Positions 5,567 through 8,233 of a stretch of DNA of 8,233 bases are shown here, in pieces (positions within the stretch are counted from its first letter, which is position 1; every line of letters begins with the position of its first letter). The notes under the pieces are model-generated. The model saw only the letters and a list, made by a program, of their open reading frames with translations. It was not told the DNA's origin and ran no database searches. This stretch comes from Deltaproteobacteria bacterium RBG_16_54_18. Lineage in GTDB: Bacteria; Desulfobacterota; B13-G15; RBG-16-54-18. The DNA is taken from positions 1-8,233 of the forward strand of contig MGQT01000116.1 of the NCBI GenBank assembly GCA_001797935.1. The letters run 5' to 3'. Position numbers and translations under genes: made by a program.

Positions 5567-6577
5567 TTACCTAAACAGCTCCCCCTGGGCCCTGTCCGGG
5601 GGTTTTACGCCCAGATATTCATAGGCGAGCTTGGTCGCCACCCTGCCCCGGGGTGTGCGGTTGATATAGCCTTTTTGAATAAGGAAAGGCTCGTAGACAT
5701 CCTCGATGGTCTCCTTTTCCTCGCTGATGGCCGTGGACAGGGTATCGATCCCCACCGGCCCGCCGTTGAACTTCTCGATGATGATGCGCAGGAGCTTGCG
5801 GTCCATGTTATCGAGCCCCAGGGAATCGATCTCCATCAAGGCCAGGGCCTTATCAGCCACCTCTTTGGAGATGGCGCCGTCCTCCTTGACCTGGGCGTAG
5901 TCCCTAACCCGGCGCAGCAGGCGGATGGCGATCCGGGGAGTGCCCCGGGAGCGCGAGGCGATCTCCTGCGCGCCTTCCTCGTCGATATGCACCCCGAGGA
6001 TGCGGGCGGAGCGCTTTACAATAATAGTCAGGTCCTCAGGCGGATAGTAGTCCACCCGGAAGGCAGCGCCGAAACGGTCGCGCAAGGGGGAGGTGAGAAG
6101 CCCTGCCCTGGTCGTTGCCCCCACCAGGGTAAAATGGGGGATGTCGAGCTTGATGGCGCGCGCCCCCGGCCCCTGGCCGATGACGATATCGAACTTAAAG
6201 TCCTCGAGCACCGGGTACAGCGCCTCCTCCACCACGCGGTTTAAGCGGTGGATCTCATCGATAAAAAAGACATCGCGTTCTTTGAGGTTGGTGAGGATGG
6301 CGGCAAGATCGCCGGTGCGCTCGATGGCCGGGCCGGAGGTCGCCTTGATCCCCACCCCGAGCTCGTGGGCGATGATGTTGGCAAGCGTGGTCTTCCCCAG
6401 CCCCGGCGGCCCGTGGAACAGACAGTGGTCGAGCGCCTCGCCGCGCTCGCGCGCCGCGTCGACAAAGACCCTCAGGTTCTCCTTGACGCGCCCCTGCCCC
6501 ACATACTCGGCAAAGGACTGGGGGCGCACCCCCTGTTCAAATTGTATCTCCTCTTCGGTGACTAACGGCTCGACCAT
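5567..6577 (-). CDS. ruvB: Holliday junction branch migration ATPase RuvB
   Basis: RuvB is the hexameric AAA+ motor that pumps DNA through the RuvA-bound Holliday junction during recombinational repair. Visible parts: an N-terminal linker with RPQSFAEYVGQ near 18-28, Walker A GPPGLGKT at 56-63, Walker B FFIDEIH at 104-110 (Asp107, Glu108), sensor 1 GATTR at 153-157, sensor 2 in RGTPRIA at 211-217, and the C-terminal winged helix with TPRGRVAT at 308-315. The length of 336 residues is normal for the family. The ATG at 6577 lacks a good ribosome site. Unlike the tight ruvC-ruvA junction, ruvB is separated from ruvA by 189 bp that contain a palindromic element. Its expression may therefore depend on a separate promoter. 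Confidence 0.97.
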   Translation of the reverse strand: MVEPLVTEEEIQFEQGVRPQSFAEYVGQGRVKENLRVFVDAARERGEALDHCLFHGPPGLGKTTLANIIAHELGVGIKATSGPAIERTGDLAAILTNLKERDVFFIDEIHRLNRVVEEALYPVLEDFKFDIVIGQGPGARAIKLDIPHFTLVGATTRAGLLTSPLRDRFGAAFRVDYYPPEDLTIIVKRSARILGVHIDEEGAQEIASRSRGTPRIAIRLLRRVRDYAQVKEDGAISKEVADKALALMEIDSLGLDNMDRKLLRIIIEKFNGGPVGIDTLSTAISEEKETIEDVYEPFLIQKGYINRTPRGRVATKLAYEYLGVKPPDRAQGELFR

Positions 6578-6596
6578 CGTCTTATAAAATAGCTTT

Positions 6597-6626
6597 ATTA
6601 AATCCCTCCCTACCTTCCTTTTACAA
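6597..6626 (-). promoter_or_regulatory. Candidate outward promoter inside the palindromic element, toward ruvB
   Basis: Read leftward, TTGTAA (6621-6626) and TTTAAT (6597-6602) are 18 bp apart. They match four of six and five of six consensus bases. The start would fall near 6590, about 13 bases before the ruvB ATG. The match is moderate and lies in an AT-rich patch, so chance is a real alternative. Confidence 0.3.
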
Positions 6627-6649
6627 AAAAGGAGGGGTTTTCCCCCTTT
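6625..6649 (-). terminator. Terminator-like hairpin within the element, after ruvA
   Basis: Read leftward, GGGG (6645-6642), an AAAA loop (6641-6638) and CCCC (6637-6634) form a short strong stem, extended imperfectly by AAA/TTT. A run of six T follows at 6630-6625. It could partly terminate yebC-ruvCA transcripts before ruvB. It competes with the larger fold, which uses the same C-rich arm. Confidence 0.3.
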
Positions 6650-6766
6650 AGCCCGCCTTGCCGAAGCGGCTTCGCGAGGCAGGCAAAGGGGGATGGAGGG
6701 GGATTTTTATAGTTCCCAACGGTGATCCTTTGGTCAATGGATGACGCTCCATAAGTGATAAATTGC

Positions 6767-7363
6767 TCAGTGTCTGGCAAGCAGGCGCAGAGACTCCTTT
6801 AACAGCTCCTCCAATGAAAGCTCCTCCCTGCACTGGCGCAGGGCATCCCGGACTACCTGCTCGGCTACCAGCCTGGTATAACCGAGGTTGATCAGGGCAG
6901 AGAGGGCGTCGGCAACCATCCCCTCCTGGCGTGGCATGCCGCCGCCAATCGCCGCGCCGGGGGCCGCAACCTTGTCCTTCAGCTCCACGAGCATCCGCTC
7001 GGCGGTCTTTCTCCCGATCCCCGGGATGCGCGTCAACCCGAGCAGATCGCCGTCGTGCAGTGCTTGCTCCAGATCCCGGGCCGAAATGCCGGAGAGACAG
7101 TTGATGGCAAGCCTGGGCCCCACCCCGGATATGCCGATCAAGAGGCAGAAGAGCTCTTTCTCCTTCGGCGTCAAAAAGCCGTACAGGTGCAGGGCGTCTT
7201 CGCGGACATGCGTGTAGACCTGCAACAGGACCTCCTCGTGGAGCTCCGGCAGCTCATAAAAGGTAGAGAGCGGCACCCGGATGCCGTATCCCACCCCGTT
7301 GCAGTCGACAACGATCTCTCCCGGGGATTTGCTGGCCAGGCGGCCGCGGATCTGCGATATCAT
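6767..7363 (-). CDS. ruvA: Holliday junction DNA-binding protein RuvA
   Basis: RuvA forms tetramers that hold the Holliday junction in a square-planar form and load RuvB. Residues 1-65 are the OB-fold domain (MISQIRGRL start; DCNGVGYGIRVP at 20-31). Two helix-hairpin-helix motifs follow: LIGISGVGPRLA at 75-86 and LTRIPGIGRKTAERM at 110-124. After a Gly/Ala-rich linker near 133-142, the C-terminal domain (about 150-198) is the three-helix part that contacts RuvB. The length of 198 residues is normal. Its ATG overlaps the ruvC stop in an ATGA, so the two are translationally coupled. Confidence 0.97.
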   Translation of the reverse strand: MISQIRGRLASKSPGEIVVDCNGVGYGIRVPLSTFYELPELHEEVLLQVYTHVREDALHLYGFLTPKEKELFCLLIGISGVGPRLAINCLSGISARDLEQALHDGDLLGLTRIPGIGRKTAERMLVELKDKVAAPGAAIGGGMPRQEGMVADALSALINLGYTRLVAEQVVRDALRQCREELSLEELLKESLRLLARH

Positions 7364-7860
7364 CGTTGCGCGGCAAGTTGTTGTTGGTACTTGCCTTTGA
7401 GTTCGGCGGTGTGGATGTGGCAGATCGCCACGGCCAGGGCGTCTGAGGCGTCCAGGGAGAGCGGCCCGTCGATCCCGAGCAGGCGCTTGACCATCTCCCT
7501 GACTTGAACCTTCGTCGCCTTGCCGTAACCGGCAACAGCGGCCTTGACCTCCATGGGGGTATAGGAGCAGGACGCAAGCGCCGCGTGGGTGGCGGCAAGC
7601 ACCACCACCCCCTGCACCTGTCCGAGCTTGAGGGTCGTCACCACATTCTTGGCAAAAAAGGGGCTCTCCATCACCACGGCATCCGGGGCATAGGTACGGA
7701 TCACCTCCCTGATGCCGTCGTACAGATCGGTCAGGCGTTGCGCCAACTCACCTACGGGTGCGATCGTCCCGTTGGCGACGTGACTCAAGGCCCGCTCCTC
7801 TTCCACTACCACCCCGTACCCCATGACCAGGGTACCGGGATCTATGCCCAATACTTTCAT
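7360..7860 (-). CDS. ruvC: Holliday junction endonuclease RuvC
   Basis: RuvC is the RNase H-fold dimeric resolvase that nicks two opposed strands of a Holliday junction. The catalytic acidic residues are visible: Asp7 in VLGIDPGT, Glu65 in VVMESPFF, and Asp137 and Asp140 in LDASDALA. These match the E. coli quartet (D7, E66, D138, D141) with a one-residue shift. Other conserved parts are NVVTTLKLGQVQGV near 72-85 and the VKAAVAGYGKATKVQV DNA-binding segment near 105-120. At 166 residues the length is normal. It lies 12 nt after the yebC stop and overlaps ruvA by 4 nt, so yebC-ruvC-ruvA form one operon. The ribosome site is weak (GGTGAT). Confidence 0.97.
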   Translation of the reverse strand: MKVLGIDPGTLVMGYGVVVEEERALSHVANGTIAPVGELAQRLTDLYDGIREVIRTYAPDAVVMESPFFAKNVVTTLKLGQVQGVVVLAATHAALASCSYTPMEVKAAVAGYGKATKVQVREMVKRLLGIDGPLSLDASDALAVAICHIHTAELKGKYQQQLAAQR

Positions 7861-7872
7861 ATCACCGGCATC

Positions 7873-8233
7873 TCACTTGCTCAACTGCTGCATTACGCTC
7901 TCGGGGATGTCGAAGTTGGCATAGACGTGCTGGACATCGTCATTGTCCTCCAGCAACTCCATCAGGCGCAGGATCTGCTCCGCGTGTTTCCCATCCAGGG
8001 TGACGGTGTTCTGGGGATACATGGTGAGCTCCGCTGCCTGGTATTTGATCCCTTCCTTTTCCAGGGCCTTCTTGACCGCATCAAACTTCTGCGGATCAAT
8101 CGTCACCTCAAATTCCTGATCGCCCTCCTGAATATCATCCGCACCGGCGTCCAGGGCCACCTCCATCAAGCGGTCTTCCTTGACCGCGTCCTTGGGCACC
8201 TCGAGGTATCCCTTCTTGTGAAACATCCATGCC
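7873..8233 (-). CDS. YebC/PmpR-family DNA-binding regulator, C-terminal part (partial, runs off right edge)
   Basis: The reading frame is still open at the right edge. The last 119 codons or so are present and the N-terminal half lies outside. The visible part opens with AWMFHKKGYLEV, the 'V-x-x-MF-x-(K/R)KG' junction that joins domains 1 and 2/3 in YebC proteins. It continues with DAGADDIQEGDQEFEVTIDP, LTMYPQNTVTLDG and ends LMELLEDNDDVQHVYANFDIPE, all typical of the family. YebC proteins were described as transcriptional regulators, and more recently some as ribosome-associated factors that ease translation of proline-rich stretches. The ATG at 8226 is an internal Met, not the start. Placement directly before ruvC is a widespread arrangement. 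Confidence 0.95.
   Translation of the reverse strand, partial: AWMFHKKGYLEVPKDAVKEDRLMEVALDAGADDIQEGDQEFEVTIDPQKFDAVKKALEKEGIKYQAAELTMYPQNTVTLDGKHAEQILRLMELLEDNDDVQHVYANFDIPESVMQQLSK

Larger units (their letters stand above)
6597..6712. repeat. Palindromic MITE/REP-like element between ruvA and ruvB
   Basis: The outer arms are imperfect inverted repeats. The left arm from 6597 (ATTAAATCCCTCCCTACC) resembles the complement of the right arm ending near 6712 (ATAAAAATCCCCCTCCATCC). Nested inside are CCCCCTTT (6642-6649) against AAAGGGGG (6685-6692), and then an almost complete hairpin with GCCCGCCTTGCCGAAGC (6651-6667) facing GGCTTCGCGAGGCAGGC (6668-6684). The element is non-coding and about 115 bp long. 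This layout is typical of small non-autonomous repeats carried in many copies. Copy number and target duplication cannot be judged from one locus. It fills most of the 189-bp gap. Confidence 0.65.

Noticed and set aside
8224..8226. ATG as start of a 117-residue protein before ruvC
   Set aside because: The frame stays open upstream and the preceding codons (Ala-Trp) complete the conserved YebC inter-domain junction, so this Met is internal.

Overview
The window looks like chromosomal DNA from an anaerobic or facultative Gram-negative bacterium with periplasmic multiheme cytochromes. My best guess is Desulfobacterota (the former Deltaproteobacteria) or a related lineage. The guess rests on an operon with an octaheme c-type cytochrome and a NapC/NirT-type membrane cytochrome, a sigma-54-like promoter, and the yebC-ruvC-ruvA-ruvB order. 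No rRNA or species-specific marker is present, so taxonomy stays open. I see no rRNA, tRNA, CRISPR array, transposase or integrase.

Left part (1-1151). The 5' end of a PAS-domain signalling protein runs leftward off the edge. It is separated by a 0.3-kb AT-rich region from a rightward 100-residue orphan gene. That intergenic region holds a near-perfect 19-bp inverted repeat, a second hairpin followed by a T-rich tract, and a sigma-54-like -24/-12 element just before the orphan gene. A further 0.13 kb with no clear promoter leads to rsmE.

Middle part (1152-4860). rsmE (16S rRNA m3U1498 methyltransferase, rightward) overlaps tail-to-tail with a leftward CinA N-domain gene. Next comes a leftward two-gene cytochrome operon: a membrane-anchored or lipoprotein octaheme cytochrome with a good sigma-70 promoter, then a NapC/NirT-like protein with five CXXCH motifs and one CXXCK. 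The downstream end carries a 14-bp perfect hairpin. The pair reads as an electron-transfer module: the NapC-like protein would take electrons from quinol (or return them), and the octaheme protein would carry or use them in the periplasm. The terminal substrate cannot be read from sequence.

Right part (4860-8233). All leftward: the 3' half of a YebC/PmpR-family regulator, then ruvC and ruvA (ATGA overlap), ruvB, and a MocA-like nucleotidyltransferase with its own likely promoter. RuvABC branch-migrates and resolves Holliday junctions. ruvA and ruvB are separated by a ~115-bp palindromic, MITE/REP-like element that may supply both a terminator-like hairpin and an outward promoter.

The least explained items are the CXXCK first heme site of the NapC-like cytochrome, the palindromic element inside the ruv operon, and the orphan gene with its regulatory region. 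I do not see a clearly new multi-gene system.
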